DNA from: Phyllostachys edulis
Taxonomy: Eukaryota; Streptophyta; Magnoliopsida; Poales; Poaceae
Assembly (NCBI GenBank): GCA_036346405.1
Contig: CM070566.1
Coordinates: forward strand, 46,411,452 to 46,475,451
Reading direction: 5' to 3'
DNA: 64,000 bases
Part shown: positions 44,578-55,642 of the stretch, in pieces
Position numbering within the stretch: the stretch's first letter is position 1
Layout: every line of letters begins with the position of its first letter
Notes under the pieces: model-generated
The model's input: the letters and a program-made list of their open reading frames with translations, nothing else
Database searches by the model: none
What the model was told of the DNA's origin: nothing
Position numbers and translations under genes: made by a program

Positions 44578-44990
44578 ACTATCACAGACGGTTTTTTGTT
44601 AAAACCGTCTGTGAAGGCACAATATCGCTGAGCGGTTTCCACTCAAAAGCGCTCGTGATATGCAAATATCACGAGCATTCTCATTGAGCGTAAATGTCGC
44701 GATACGCGAATATCACGAGCGGTTCTCAAGAAAAGCCGTCTGTGATATTCACGGATCACAAACGGTTTTTGTTTAGAACCGTTCGTGATATTCGCGTATC
44801 ACGAGCGGTTTTAGTGGAAACCATCGTGATACTAGCCTTCATGAGCGGTTTTAATAAAAAAATCGTGATATTGCGTATCACGACGGTTTTGTACCGTCGT
44901 GATAATCGCACATATCACAGACCAACAAATATAGACGGTTTGGAAACCGTCTGTGATGATGGTTCCAAACCGTCTATGATCTGGCTTCCT
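44578..44990. repeat. Right subterminal repeats of CACTA 2
   Basis: At least ten inverted ATCACAGACGGTT / ATCACGAGCGGTT motifs. Many are the variant CACGAGCGGTT rather than CACAGACGGTT, so the right end is a mosaic of two motif types, while the left end has one. Confidence 0.92.
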
Positions 44991-45149
44991 GTATTAGTGC
45001 AGGTAAATGGATTCTAGCTTAACTCCATCTAGGCGAAAGGTCTTGTCCGAACTAGAGCCTCGGCGATCATGCGCGATGCTCCTCTATAAGCACTACATGA
45101 TAATCGGTTCTCCAACGGTCCAAGACTACACTTAGTGAGTTAAATTGGA

Positions 45150-48100
45150 ATTCGTGAACAGTGTGTACGAGATCATGTTGGCTCCCAAGATCAGTGACTA
45201 GCATGCTCATACTCTCATCCAACGTTGATTACATCCATACAACATTCATACAAGTACATAAAGAAAGACATACATCGTAATAGTTCAAGTCTACATTTAT
45301 TACAAAAGGGCCGACCGGCCAAATTCAATTAAACACTTTAAGTGGCAGCGGAAATGGTATAAATAAACCAAAAGTCCAGCAAGATATGCCCATAACCCAT
45401 CGGCAACCGACTGGGAGTTAAATAATAGCACTACTCGTCGGTGTCGCCTAAATCGACACTAACGAGCTCATCGGGCTCACAGTCTTCTTCATCTGAATCG
45501 TCGCAGCCAGGTTAAGTACAAAATTGTACTTGCAAGTCTTACACAAAGATAAAATTAGTTATGCATAATGGACATTCAAAGGATAGCATTAGTGGCTTTA
45601 TTTTTGCGAAAAACGCAACAAGTTTCAACATACACATACTAGTTTTTTAATTGCCATTTCTAAATCAGATTTGAAGTAGAAGTAAATCATGTGAATAAGT
45701 AATACAATATTAAACAAATGAATCAAACAAACACCAAAGTGGCAGCCCACTTTGATACACTAAAATGCATGAACACCCGTTCATACCGAATACCAAGTTG
45801 CACCCACAAAAATAGTTCAAAATCTAACAATAGTGACTCCCGAACTCAAGCGATTGTCCATAACCATGGATACGGCTATTCGAATATATTTATATCTGCA
45901 GAGGTGTACTACTTTACCCACACGACTCAACTAGCCCGTAAGCCACCGAAATTAACACACTTCCTATGGTGTGTCGGCCGGGGAGAATCAAGATACGGTC
46001 GTTTTTAGCAAGAAAATCCTATTGGGCTAAGTCCCCCTTGCAACATGGTCCCTTACTTAGTACAAGCGGTGGATAGCACTTGCTAAGCGGCTCACAAGTT
46101 ATATTGGAAATACCGATGTAATGTAAATAAATGAAAAATGATGCTCCCATGCACACTATAGAAAATTACATCGGCTCCTACGGACAAATGATCAACACAA
46201 GTGCCCTTACACCACCTTGGGACTTAACACAATAAAACCTTCCCCTTACTTAACCGTACAGTACCCATATCCCGCATGTGGTAGCATAGTTTTACTTGAA
46301 TCAATGACGTCACCAAAGTTCGGTCCTTGTTGGTCCGGACAAGTCGACCACATACCCGATCTCGTGCACGAAGGCACCCTCACTAGCAACCACTTGTCTA
46401 GACCCTAAAACTCTGATAAAATAACAAAATTTGACTTAAGAAACAGATATGAAGATTTGGAATAAAAATAAGATAAGTAAGTTTGTGTCTTCCATAATTA
46501 TCGGGTTATTCCCGACAATCACTCTACCGTATCTAGACTTGCATGGCTAAACAATCCTATACCATATATTTCACACAACCTAACTTAAGCATCTAGGTAC
46601 TGGAATAATTCAAGGATAACCTCAAGAATAGGATATAACTAACTACACATCACAAAAATAGCGACATAACAAAATTAGCATGCAAGCAATTATAATTGCA
46701 CTTATCTAATCAAAAACTGGGATCAATATGATGCAAAAGAAAGTTTAAATGATGATTGCCTTGCTGGTAGATTAATTGCTCGCTCTCGGTGGCGTAAGAA
46801 TCAATGTCAATAGCTTCGAATCTATAGAATTAACGACATCGATAAACACCGACAAATACCTCAAACATCAAATTGCTAAAAAATGCATGATTTTTCTACA
46901 GTGACTATTTCATGATTTTAGATGAATCTAGGTGAAAGAATTATTTCATTTGGAGTTAGTATGTGAAAGTTATAAAGGTTTGAAACTTAGTCTTTTAGAA
47001 AAAAAACCAATCGTTTACTATTCACTTAATTTAATTATTTGGACAAAATTTGCAGAGCAGTGGGGAGGATAAGGATTACATAGATAATTAGGGGATAATA
47101 ATATAAGACTAAAATTACTTGGTTCATCTCATTTGGAGTTTTTATGAATTAGTTATGAATTTTTAAAGTTATCAGCCTTTTTCTATTGTAAAAATAATAG
47201 GATTATGGATTATTTTCCAAAACTATATTCTCTGCTATAGAGACATGTTTGAACCTAATTTTAAATTAAAGTTCACTTAAAATGAAAATTACCAACACTG
47301 GTTTCATTCATTTTGGAGTTAAGATGAATTAGTTATGTATTTTTGAAGTTAAATACATTTTCAGTGTACTAATAAATGGATTTCGAATTTTATTAAGCTT
47401 TTAATACTTTTCTTACCGGGTGCTTTCTAGCATGCATCCGATCGATGGGGTCCATGAAACGATGTCATGTTCTAATTAATTTTGGATTTTCCTTTTTAAC
47501 CGACAGGTGGGGTCCACATGTGAGTGACACGGTCCACAGCACAGTGCATGGACCGCGAGTCTACAACTGGTTCATAGGGTATATGACTGTGCACTTAAGA
47601 TTCGGGCCCACATGTCAATCTCAGATTTTAAACCGTTATTTAGCTTCGTTTACTGTTCTCGGTCCCACATGTAAGTGACTCATTAATACGTTAAGACAAC
47701 CTTAACTTCAGTAAACAATCATTAGCCATTAAATGACCGGATCAACGCCCTAATGACATTGATACAGTTTTGGTCGACGTCTGACAACGGAATGTCCTTC
47801 TCGACGCTTGCCGGTGGCTCGTCGGCACTCTGCGCCCACAATGAGCCGGCCAAAGGCTTGGGACAACAAGCATAATAGCTCTGCGCATCTTTGGGTGGCG
47901 ATTCTGGCGGAACAAGCGGTGGATGCCGAGATCAAGCCGAGAGGGTGGCTCTATATCTACGGAGAACATGCATGCAACAAGTGAATCTCCACAGCGTCAT
48001 CCAAGCAAGTGCCCAAGGCTCTAGAGGCTACTAGGAAGCTACCTGGGTGTTGGAGAGAAAGGGAGCTAGTCGGAGATGGCCGGAGTTGTGTTGGCGTCGA

Positions 48101-49106
48101 TGAAGATGACGGCAGTGGCACGGCTCCACGTGGAGAGATCGACGGGAGCAAAACGAAGAGGAATTAGTGGTCGGAGCAGCTTAAGGATCAGATGAGGATG
48201 CTATAGGAGCAAAGAATCGAAGAATGGTTACCGGATCAAGGTGGGAGACGAAGGGACTGTTCCTCGGCCGAAAATGCAATTCCTCCAAATTCACGAAAAC
48301 TTGTCGTGTATTGTTGAAATTGACTAAGGGGTTTTCAATCTCATAACCTAAGACATGATATGACGCGAAAGGTTTGGGACAATACTTACCGAGCACGAAA
48401 ATGGCACGGTGATGCCACTCGGGTGCATGCTCTAGGGCTGCCGAGAGAACGAAGATGGTCTAGAAGCTACAAGCGAACACGTGAGCTAAGATTAGCCAAA
48501 ATGGACACGGTAAGGAACGTAGAGAAGGGAGACACCAATGGACTGAGACTCACCCGAGAGAAGAGCCAGCAATGGCGTCTTCTTCCTCAGCCATCGAGAG
48601 GAAGAATGGCGTTAAGAGAGGGCGTGGAGGGGGTATTATTCCTGGGCAATGATAGCAATGGAGGCAGCGTAACATGGGAAAACTCCAGGAGTGGTTAGCG
48701 CTAGTGGTGGATTGACGGTGTTGACAGAGCTGCGTAGGAGATCGCGGCCACATGGAGCTCAAGTCTTGCGCGCCTGTGCGCATGGAGAAGGAGTTGACCA
48801 GTGGGGCCCACTAGTCAGTGGCACAAAGTAGCGCGTGCCCGAGAGTGGCTCGGGGGCAGTGTACCTAGGCGGTTTAGTCGAGTCAAGTGGTGCGGTCGGG
48901 TTCGAATCCAAGGAACAGTGTTAGGTTTGACTGATTTTGGTTTAATCTGATTCCACTTTGACCAAGTTACTAAAAATAGAAATCAAAATCCTACAAATCT
49001 GAAATAAATCAGAGAGGTTCCTGGGAAGGTCTAGTGCTCATCAAAATTCTTAAACCTTACTGTTCATGAAATATTTTGTATAGTTTAAATTCAAACCTGA
49101 AATAGG
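45150..49106 (-). mobile_element. Gypsy LTR of family A type, - strand (LTR D)
   Basis: Read on the - strand it has the family A block order. A GC-rich leader lies near 48850-47750, AT-rich middle at 47700-46450, GGGTAAAGTAGTACACCTCTGCAG near 45920, TATTCGAATAGCCGTATCC near 45880, and an acidic short ORF at 45507-45431 followed by the CGCTGCCAC region. The right (5') end is cut by the copia LTR at 49107. The left end is approximate. The frames inside are on shifting strands and are not genes. Confidence 0.6.
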
Positions 49107-50814
49107 TGTAGGATCAAGGATAACCGACTAGAGGGGGGTGAATAGGAGGTTTTTAAACTTTTTAACAATTTAACAATTTCAGCCAATTAATAACTTAGTT
49201 TAAGCAAGTTACACTTCTAGCTAAGCAATTCAATCACAATAAACAAGCTAGAAATATAAATGCGGAAAGTAAAAACTAGAAATAACCACAATGACACGAC
49301 GATGTTTTTCCTGTGGTATCGAAGACTTGCTGGTCTTCACTAGTCCACGTTGAGGAAGCTTGACACCTCAAGCCAGCTCTACGAATTAAGCCTTCCCTCG
49401 ATTCACTATGGTTGTTCTTCCTCCGCTCCGAAGATGGTGAACACCGAACCACTCACAAGCTTGCATCGGGCCTCTTCACAATCTACTTTGAAGAGATCAT
49501 CGTGCTCCACCACCAAACCGTCTAGGAGTGCGGAAACACTCTAAGAGTAATAGATCAACGGTCTTCACTTGACGGCACTCAAGTGCAAATGGATCAACTA
49601 GGAGTATGAATGCACTTGAATGAATCTCAACAAGCTCACAATGAATGCACAAGAGTGTTTTTGAGTGTTGAGTGAATGCACAAGGCTTTCAAGACTCTAT
49701 GGATGTTAAATGGGCACTAGCAGCCTTTACTAGAGCAGTTGGGGGGGGGTATTTATAACCCCCACCAACAATTATGACCGTTGGGGACCAAACCCCAACT
49801 CTCGTGAAATCGAAAATCGAAACGCATCATTACAACGAAGCAGACGACCGCCGGTCACCGAGCACGATCAATGGCTAAACGATTACTAAAAATGCACACC
49901 GTTGGAAACCCCAGTCGGAACGACCGCCAACTAAGGTGCGATCGTCCGCATTGCCTGGTCAGACAAGATTCTGGCGGTACAACCGATCGTGGGTTTCACA
50001 AATCGCCGAAAGATACATGCGTTCGAATTTTCATACCTCCATGTAAAATCGGAATGACCGCGAGCGTACATCTGCCGTTCTAAGCGCGAACGTCGATTTC
50101 GAAAAGAGTTTTTGAGCAGATTTACACTTGTTACTGCTTTTTATTGAACCGCCTCATAAAATTGATGCGACCGCACATCGATACGACCGATTCTCACGAG
50201 CGGTACGATCGATTTCCATGATCGGCTCTGAGGCAAAATGCATCGCTTCTGGTTTTCTTGAGCGCCAACTAAAAACGGAATGACCGCAATGTGGTAAGAC
50301 CGCTCAAAAAGCCGTCGTTCGCATATGCGCTCGATTGGTATTCCTCCAAAATACTGTACTTACTGATCAAGTAAGGTCGGTCATACAAGCACCAAGCGAT
50401 GCGACCGCAATTATAATTGCGGTACTACCGATTTTGGACAGAAGCACTTAAAGCTTTTAAATTCAATTTTAAGTTCAAATTCAAATGCATGCATGATCCT
50501 AAATTGATCCATATGGCACAAGAACATGCTATCAAGCTACTAGCCATGATCCCTCTTAATAGTATGGCATTTATCCTATAACCCGGTTTTCCAACCAAAA
50601 CTCCTAAGACCGGTAAAATAGAAAAAGGAATCTAGACTACTTGTACCTTGTCTTTGAGCCAAAAGATCTTCATGTAGTCCATTTGCATGTAACTTTGCAT
50701 CAATAAGTTCACCGATGGGATTTAACCTTGTAAATACTCAATAAACATGTTAATCCCATATTCACATATTATCATTAATTACCAAAATAATTTTTAGGGG
50801 CCTAGATGCTTTCA
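49107..50814 (-). mobile_element. Ty1-copia-type LTR (LTR F), 1.7 kb
   Basis: On the - strand the segment starts TGAAAGCATCTAGG and ends CCTTGATCCTACA, giving TG...CA ends. It is directly preceded by a purine tract, AAAAAGGGGGAGAT. The plus-strand edge has CCGACTAGAGGGGGGTGAATAGG, seen at the ends of copia LTRs in grasses. The repeated CCAAAGGGGGAGA type tracts (also at 51300-51314) resemble the multiple purine tracts of Sirevirus elements. Only this 3' LTR was found; no matching copy exists to the right. Confidence 0.68.
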
Positions 50815-50830
50815 ATCTCCCCCTTTTTGG
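50815..50830 (-). promoter_or_regulatory. Polypurine tract of copia LTR F
   Basis: ACCAAAAAGGGGGAGAT on the - strand abuts the TG of LTR F. A second CCAAAGGGGGAGAGA run lies about 480 bp upstream on the same strand. Confidence 0.65.
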
Positions 50831-51285
50831 TAATTGATGACAACACTATTAATATGTGAGAAAGATTGGTTTGAATATACTGTGAGTGTATATTCTTTTG
50901 ATATCTTAACAATAAAATAATTCTTGTAATAAGCACAAATGAGTGAATGAGAATTATTTTCTTGTTAAGTCTAGTTTAAAGAAAACTCCCCCTAAACATG
51001 TGCATATAAAAGATAGAAAATTTTGCAAGCACATGTAGAGATTTTGTGAAATTTGACGGAGTTTCTTTAGCATATTTGAACTTGAGGAAATGCAATATTA
51101 AGATATGACAATAATTGAAATTGCATTTAAGATAATAACAGAAGCATCCAACAAATTCAACAAGTTAAACGACACAGATTTAAACTATTACAAGCACAAG
51201 AGTAGCACATAAGTTCAACACAAGTACATAACACATATAAGTCCATATAATAGTAGCAAAAGCTTGCTCTACTTCCCCTAAAATT

Positions 51286-51957
51286 ATGTCTTCTCACTTC
51301 TCTCCCCCTTTGGCATCAAGGTACCAAAAACAACTCATACAGCTAGGTCCAGAGGAGGAGGGACGAGGTCCTGAGAAGCCGGGTCTCGGGCCGGGCAGAG
51401 CTGAACTGGATCTGAGGCTCGGGCCGAGGAGGCTGAAACTCGAGAAGTGGTGGCCTGATCTGGAGCTGGAACAGGTGACGAATCCTGAGATGTCGAATAA
51501 ATAGGTGCCAAAACCTGAGCTGCTGACTCTGTAGCCGGGGTTGGATCCTGAGCCACTATATCGGTAGCTGGTGCTGGAACACACAGTAACTAGTCCTTAC
51601 CGGCTGCTGATAGGTCCTCGTGTCCCAACGTCAATCGGGATAATCACTGGAGTAGTTCGAGCAACCCCAGTAACGCATGCCCAGGCTGAGCGGGTGCTTG
51701 GACTTGAAGAACTTGCATCTGTCCCTATACCAACAGAGGGGCGGCGTCTCCCCCTCGGGCGAGTGCTGCGGTGAATGCTCGGTTGGAATGTTCGGCATGG
51801 GGTTGCTGCTACGGGGGGCTTCATTACGAATGCGTGCCATGTAGGCACGTGCCTCTTGTTCGACTCGGGCCCTAGTAGCCCTTGCTCGGTTGTCCTCCTC
51901 CCTAGCAGCCCTTGCTAGTTAGCGGATCCGGTCCCATTGCCTCTGCCTGTCGTCCAT
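51286..51957 (-). pseudogene. Zinc-finger-like ORF (GRF-type resemblance), left gene of divergent pair
   Basis: Reading left from ATG 51957 the frame starts MDDRQRQWDRIR and meets a TAA at codon 13. It then continues as an Arg/Glu-rich helix (AREEDNRARATRARVEQEAR) and reaches LCWYRDRCKFFKSK and GMRYWGCSNY. The pattern C-x5-C ... MRYWxCxNY resembles GRF-type zinc-binding domains of grass TE-associated proteins, which use C-x-C-G...C and RYWxC. One expected Cys/Gly pair is replaced. A stop follows YPD near 51632. A further Ser/Ala/Pro-rich frame reaches 51335, right before a copia purine tract. A TATA box for it is at 52060-52066. It is clearly broken by the early stop. Confidence 0.5.
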
Positions 51958-52059
51958 CCCGGCGTGGTGAAGGAAGCTCTAGTGTAGTGTTGGGTTTAGT
52001 TGTGTAGTGCCGGGTTTGGTTGTGTAGTGTTGTGTAGTGTTGGGTTTGCTTCAACCCCC

Positions 52060-52066
52060 TTTTATA
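52060..52066 (-). promoter_or_regulatory. TATA box of the left divergent gene
   Basis: TATAAAA on the - strand (GGCTTATAAAAGGGGG), about 105 bp upstream of the ATG at 51957. Confidence 0.55.
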
Positions 52067-52111
52067 AGCCCCAAGGTTGGCATGGTGTGGTTAATTTCAT
52101 GCAGAGTCCTG

Positions 52112-52340
52112 TCTTTTAGTTCTGAAAAGCTGAGGAGGTAGAATGTTGTCATGTCAATCTGAAAAGCTGGCGAGGCATAGTGTTGTCACGTCTTACTTTG
52201 CAGAGAGAAGTCATGTCTTGCATTGCAGAGTGTTGTCTTATCGGTCTGAAAAGCTGGCGAGGCAGAGTGTTGTTATGTCTTTCTTTGCAGAGTCTTGTCT
52301 TTTCGGTCTGAAAAGCTGGCGAGGCAGTCGGGGTTGACAA
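52112..52340. repeat. Tandem repeat, GTCTGAAAAGCTGGCGAGGCAG units
   Basis: Four units of about 55-60 bp with TCTGAAAAGCTGGCGAGGCA followed by TAGTGTTGTCATGTCTT-like sequence. Located between the two divergent promoters. Confidence 0.85.
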
Positions 52341-52356
52341 GTCGATCTAAAAAGCC

Positions 52357-52382
52357 TAACCCTAAACCTAAACCCTAAATTG
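52357..52382. repeat. Short telomere-like repeat
   Basis: CCTAACCCTAAACCTAAACC and CTAAAT form three imperfect CCCTAAA units. This may be a chance or interstitial telomere-type motif between two minisatellites. Confidence 0.6.
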
Positions 52383-52795
52383 CGTAAAGCTGTCTCCTTT
52401 GGTCTTGTCACTGCGCAAAACTAGCCTGTGTAGTCTTGTCACTGCACAAAGCTGCCTCGTTTGGTCTTATCACTGCGCAATGCTGTCTCCTTTGGTCTTG
52501 TCACTGCGCAAAGCTGCCCCGTGTGGTCTTGTCACTGCGCAAAGCTGTCTCCTTTGGTCTTATCACTGCGCAAAGCTGCCCTGTGTCGTTTTATCACTGC
52601 GCAAAGCTACCCCGTGTGGTCTTGTCACTGCGCAAAGCTGCCTAGTGTGGTCTTGTCACTGTGCAAAGCTGCCCCATGTGGTCTTGTCACTGCGCAAGGA
52701 TGTCTCCTTTGGTCTTGTCATTGCGCAAAGCTGCCCCGTTTGGTCTTGTCTCTACGCAAAGCAACTAGCCCTGTTTGGTCTTGTCATCTGCAAGC
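52383..52795. repeat. Minisatellite of ~32-34-bp units between divergent genes
   Basis: About twelve units of GGTCTTGTCACTGCGCAAAG followed by CTGCCCCGTGT or CTGTCTCCTTT. The two tail types alternate irregularly, implying at least two unit subtypes. Long frames across it (MVLSLRK..) are repeat artefacts. Confidence 0.93.
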
Positions 52796-52833
52796 TAATA
52801 CATTACCCGCTTTGTTAGCCTCCCCGTGCGGGC

Positions 52834-52840
52834 TATAAAA
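52834..52840 (+). promoter_or_regulatory. TATA box of the right divergent gene
   Basis: TATAAAA in GGGCTATAAAATGCGC, about 90 bp upstream of the ATG at 52926. With the TATA at 52060 it brackets the repeat-filled interval, so transcription would run outward in both directions. Confidence 0.65.
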
Positions 52841-52925
52841 TGCGCACCCCACGCTCCGAAAGTAGGACCACTCGACCCTTGAAACCATAGAAACAAGAAC
52901 CTTCTCCGTCGTACAGTAACATACC

Positions 52926-53757
52926 ATGGCAGACGCCGAGGGACCAGTCGAACTGGAGTCGCCGAAGCAAGACCTTCCCCTTGAAAGGAGGGAGGACTTC
53001 GGCCCTAACTACCGGTTGACGCCGAACAAGCGTGCTCAACCAGTATGGCTGAAATGTGGACACAGGGAGGATGCTGTTGTGCAGGTCTCGAACAACCCTT
53101 TCGATGACGACGTTTCTTCCGATGCCCACACTCTGGGGTAAATAGTTTGTTTCATGTTAGTGCTAATACATCCTCCATACTAACCGTCCCTTGCAGCAAA
53201 TGGCGAAATGCAACTTTGTCCGCTGGATCGATCCTCCCCATGAACGACATGTTGTGATGTACGTGGATAGATTGTGGAACCGAATCTTCGAGCTGGAGGC
53301 GCGGATTGACAATCTGAACAAGGAAAATGATGACCTCCGCCAACAGATGCAGTGCGAGAGAGGCAACGAGGAGGTCGTGAACATAGGAAGTTCCTATGAT
53401 CCCATACGTTGTGTCAGAGTCATTGTAAAGCCGAAGGTCAACTACCCTATAGGGGTAAAGCCCCCGGACAACTACAATACCCTTTGGTGTGGAGAACCTG
53501 GACAAGATTCCACTCCCGCACACCCAACACACATAAACACATTTCTCTTTTTACACAACACACACACACACACCCATCTCCTACGACTCGGAGCTAACAC
53601 ACGCCAAAGTACTAAGTCAAGAGGGGTCTCATATGTCCCTCACGTGGATGCACACAAATATGCTTGGTTTAGTGTAACAAGATGTTTGGTCCTTGTTGAC
53701 TCGAGCACCAAGCACACACCCAAAAGCACACCAGCCAACCAATGTACCCAAGTCTAA
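52926..53757 (+). CDS. Zinc-finger-like protein (GRF-type resemblance), right gene of divergent pair
   Basis: Exon 1 (52926 to about 53139) starts MADAEGPVELESPK and contains VWLKCGHREDAVVQVSNN, then a GGTAAAT donor. Exon 2 begins after CCCTTGCAG near 53189: QMAKCNFVRWIDPPHER and then a coiled coil, LWNRIFELEARIDNLNKEND. CGH...VVQ.S.N...C.F.RWID matches the spacing of a GRF-type zinc-binding domain, but the central G-R-F-Y part is missing, so the fold may be impaired. After about residue 140 the sequence turns into TE-like frame with a CA microsatellite (53556-53573) and probably no longer codes. I did not find a later splice site that restores coding. A plausible stop is at 53757 in the same frame. 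The start is supported by the nearby TATA box and clean context (ACCATGGC). Confidence 0.6.
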
Positions 53758-53759
53758 AA

Positions 53760-53850
53760 TATTTTATTTTTATTTTTAGTTTTCCCAAATATAATAGCAC
53801 AAGTTGCTAGTTATAATATAATCAAAATGATTTGTGTGATCAAGGTTATC
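53760..53850. other. Right border region of unit F, nothing identified
   Basis: AT-rich sequence ending TGATCAAGGTTATCGAC at about 53843, which resembles the left edge of LTR F (GATCAAGGATAACCGAC at 49113). Beyond those 17 bases the two sequences differ. Confidence 0.35.
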
Positions 53851-55270
53851 GACAAGTCGATAACCGCCCAATCTACCAGAAATTAAGCATAGCTAAGCAT
53901 GACACCGAATAAACATAAATAGACCATATAACATCTACCGGGCTCTAATTCACCAGTAGGATTATTAACTTAGGCTAGTGGCAGGGGATGAACAATTTTA
54001 GGGAATTCATGCAACAAGGTTAACTACCACTAATCGACAAAATTAACTTGACAAATTAAAGCATGCATACATGCCGTTGCAAATAAGATAATAGTTTTTG
54101 AAAGTAATAGGATCAACATGCATCAACGGAAAACTGCTTGCCTTTGTTTGCTGGAAATCTGGACATTCTCACGAACTTCTCAATTGTATTCCCGAATCAT
54201 ATCGTCATCTATCCGTAAGAACTGATAAAAAAAAAGTATCGAATAAACACCACAACTCCAAAAGTCTTCAAAATTATGAAATTAATACAGAAGAAAGATA
54301 TTGATTTTAGATGAATTTAGAGACAGAAAATATTTGATTTACAAAAGTGAAACCTCCTGTTGTGGTACCACAAACCTAGTTACTAATATTTGGACTTGAA
54401 CACCTAAGGGCAGGCTCACTGTTAGCTACTAGGTTTGCTAGTTCTTGCATGTGGCCTCTTATCACCCTTATTGTTCAATATTTCTTCCTATGACTATACT
54501 GTGTGTGCTGCTAGTTAGATAAAGGTTTTCAAGGCTAAATGAGTCTAGGGCATTTCTAACCACTTGAATTAGCAAGGTCATTAGTACAATGACAAACCTA
54601 AAACTTGTCAGGTTATTGTGTTTCATCTAAAACAGCCAACTTTTCATAACTAAGATGCTAAAAGCTGAACTCCATTTAAACTCATCTTCAGACTTTCTAA
54701 CTAAATTTACCTAATGGACAGACACTAAATTTGTTAGCAAAAGGGATACGGTTTTGCAAGTGGGTGCTACTGACATCTATTTGCTTCTTCTCTTCTCTGC
54801 TTAAACAACCGACAACCGACAACAACTGAAAATTGAGCTGCTGTTAACATGCTTTTCTCACTGGAATCACTAATCCATTTGCTAATTCATGCTAATAGAC
54901 ATGCTAATCAAAAGGACCCAATACCATACACATAGTGGAGAGCACAATGTGTAGAGAATGAAACTGAAGCTAGAAAACTGGATGATGAACAGAGGTGAAT
55001 CAAAATCCAAAGGCCGCAGTGGCTTGGGCTTGCTCAATGTCGACGGCGAGGGGGACACCGGTGGTGGCCGACCATGTTGAACTCGGAACCGGCCGAGTCA
55101 GGCGACCTCAGGGTGGAGGCGGCGCAACTCGGGTGGGCTGGTGGCGGCGGGTGGCTGCCTTGCGCAGGGAAGACCAAGAGGCGACGACGCTCGAGTGCGC
55201 TGGCTCGGCCGAGGAGGTGAAGCAGCCGGCATGGTGATGCTCAGGAGCGGCGTTCGAGGCGGATCCAGAC

Positions 55271-55642
55271 CAGGGTTACCAATTTCGTCGAAATTTCGGC
55301 GAAATGACCAAAATTTCGTTCATTTCGCTGGGTCCCGAAAGGATTTCAATTCGTTCAAAAAATTCGGTTGGTTTGAATTTGGAGAATTTGCGGGGTTAAA
55401 AAGTGTAAGCTGGAATCTAATCACCAAGCTGGCGTGGCCTAGTGGTCACACTGCGCGTCAACCACGAGGGCACAGGATCGAATCCCACCCATAGTGACTT
55501 TTCGATTTTTAAAATTTTAAATTCAAATTTGATTCAAACCAGGTTTGAAAATCACAAAATTTCAGACCGAAATTCGAAATTTTGGTAATTTAGCCTATTT
55601 CGCCATCAACGAAATTTTTTCAAAAGCAAATTATTAACCCCG
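55271..55642. mobile_element. hAT-type MITE carrying a tRNA-like sequence
   Basis: Ends CAGGGTTACCAATTTCG and, inverted, CGGGGTTAATAATTTGC match at about 12 of 17 positions. Flanking 8-mers are ATCCAGAC (55263-55270) and ATCGAGAC (55643-55650), identical at seven positions. The interior has repeated GAAATTTCG motifs. Confidence 0.7.
55429..55495 (+). other. tRNA-derived (SINE-like) fragment in hAT MITE
   Basis: An A-box-like TGGCCTAGTGG (55435-55445) and B-box-like GGATCGAATCC (55475-55485) are 29 bp apart, as in a tRNA gene or SINE head. No full cloverleaf was drawn, and the ends are degenerate. Confidence 0.5.

Larger units (their letters stand above)
33302..44999 (+). mobile_element. Complete CACTA element 2, TSD CAG
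   Basis: The element begins CACTACTACAAAA and ends CCTGTATTAGTG, with inverted CACTA termini. The 3-bp target duplication CAG is present at 33299-33301 and 45000-45002. Inverted ATCACAGACGGTTC/GAACCGTCTGTGAT subterminal repeats lie at both ends and, unusually, also inside at 38958-39121. Cargo on the + strand is TNP2 (34478-37658) and a TNP1/DUF8039-like/Ulp1 gene (41248-44392). An antisense ORF lies at 38430-38732 and tandem hairpins near 40.5-40.9 kb. Length is about 11.7 kb. Confidence 0.95.

Noticed and set aside
48845..48925. GGGTTCGAATCC B-box-like motif in LTR D
   Set aside because: A perfect B-box-like string, but no convincing A-box at the right spacing. Probably chance.
52383..52795. 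Regular short repeats with spacer-like tails, superficially CRISPR-like
   Set aside because: Units are contiguous ~33-bp minisatellite copies with only two tail types. The window is plant nuclear DNA with no cas genes.
53839..53875. Possible second edge of copia LTR F (GATCAAGGTTATCGAC)
   Set aside because: Similarity to the 49107 edge lasts only about 17 bases, and the following LTR sequence is absent.
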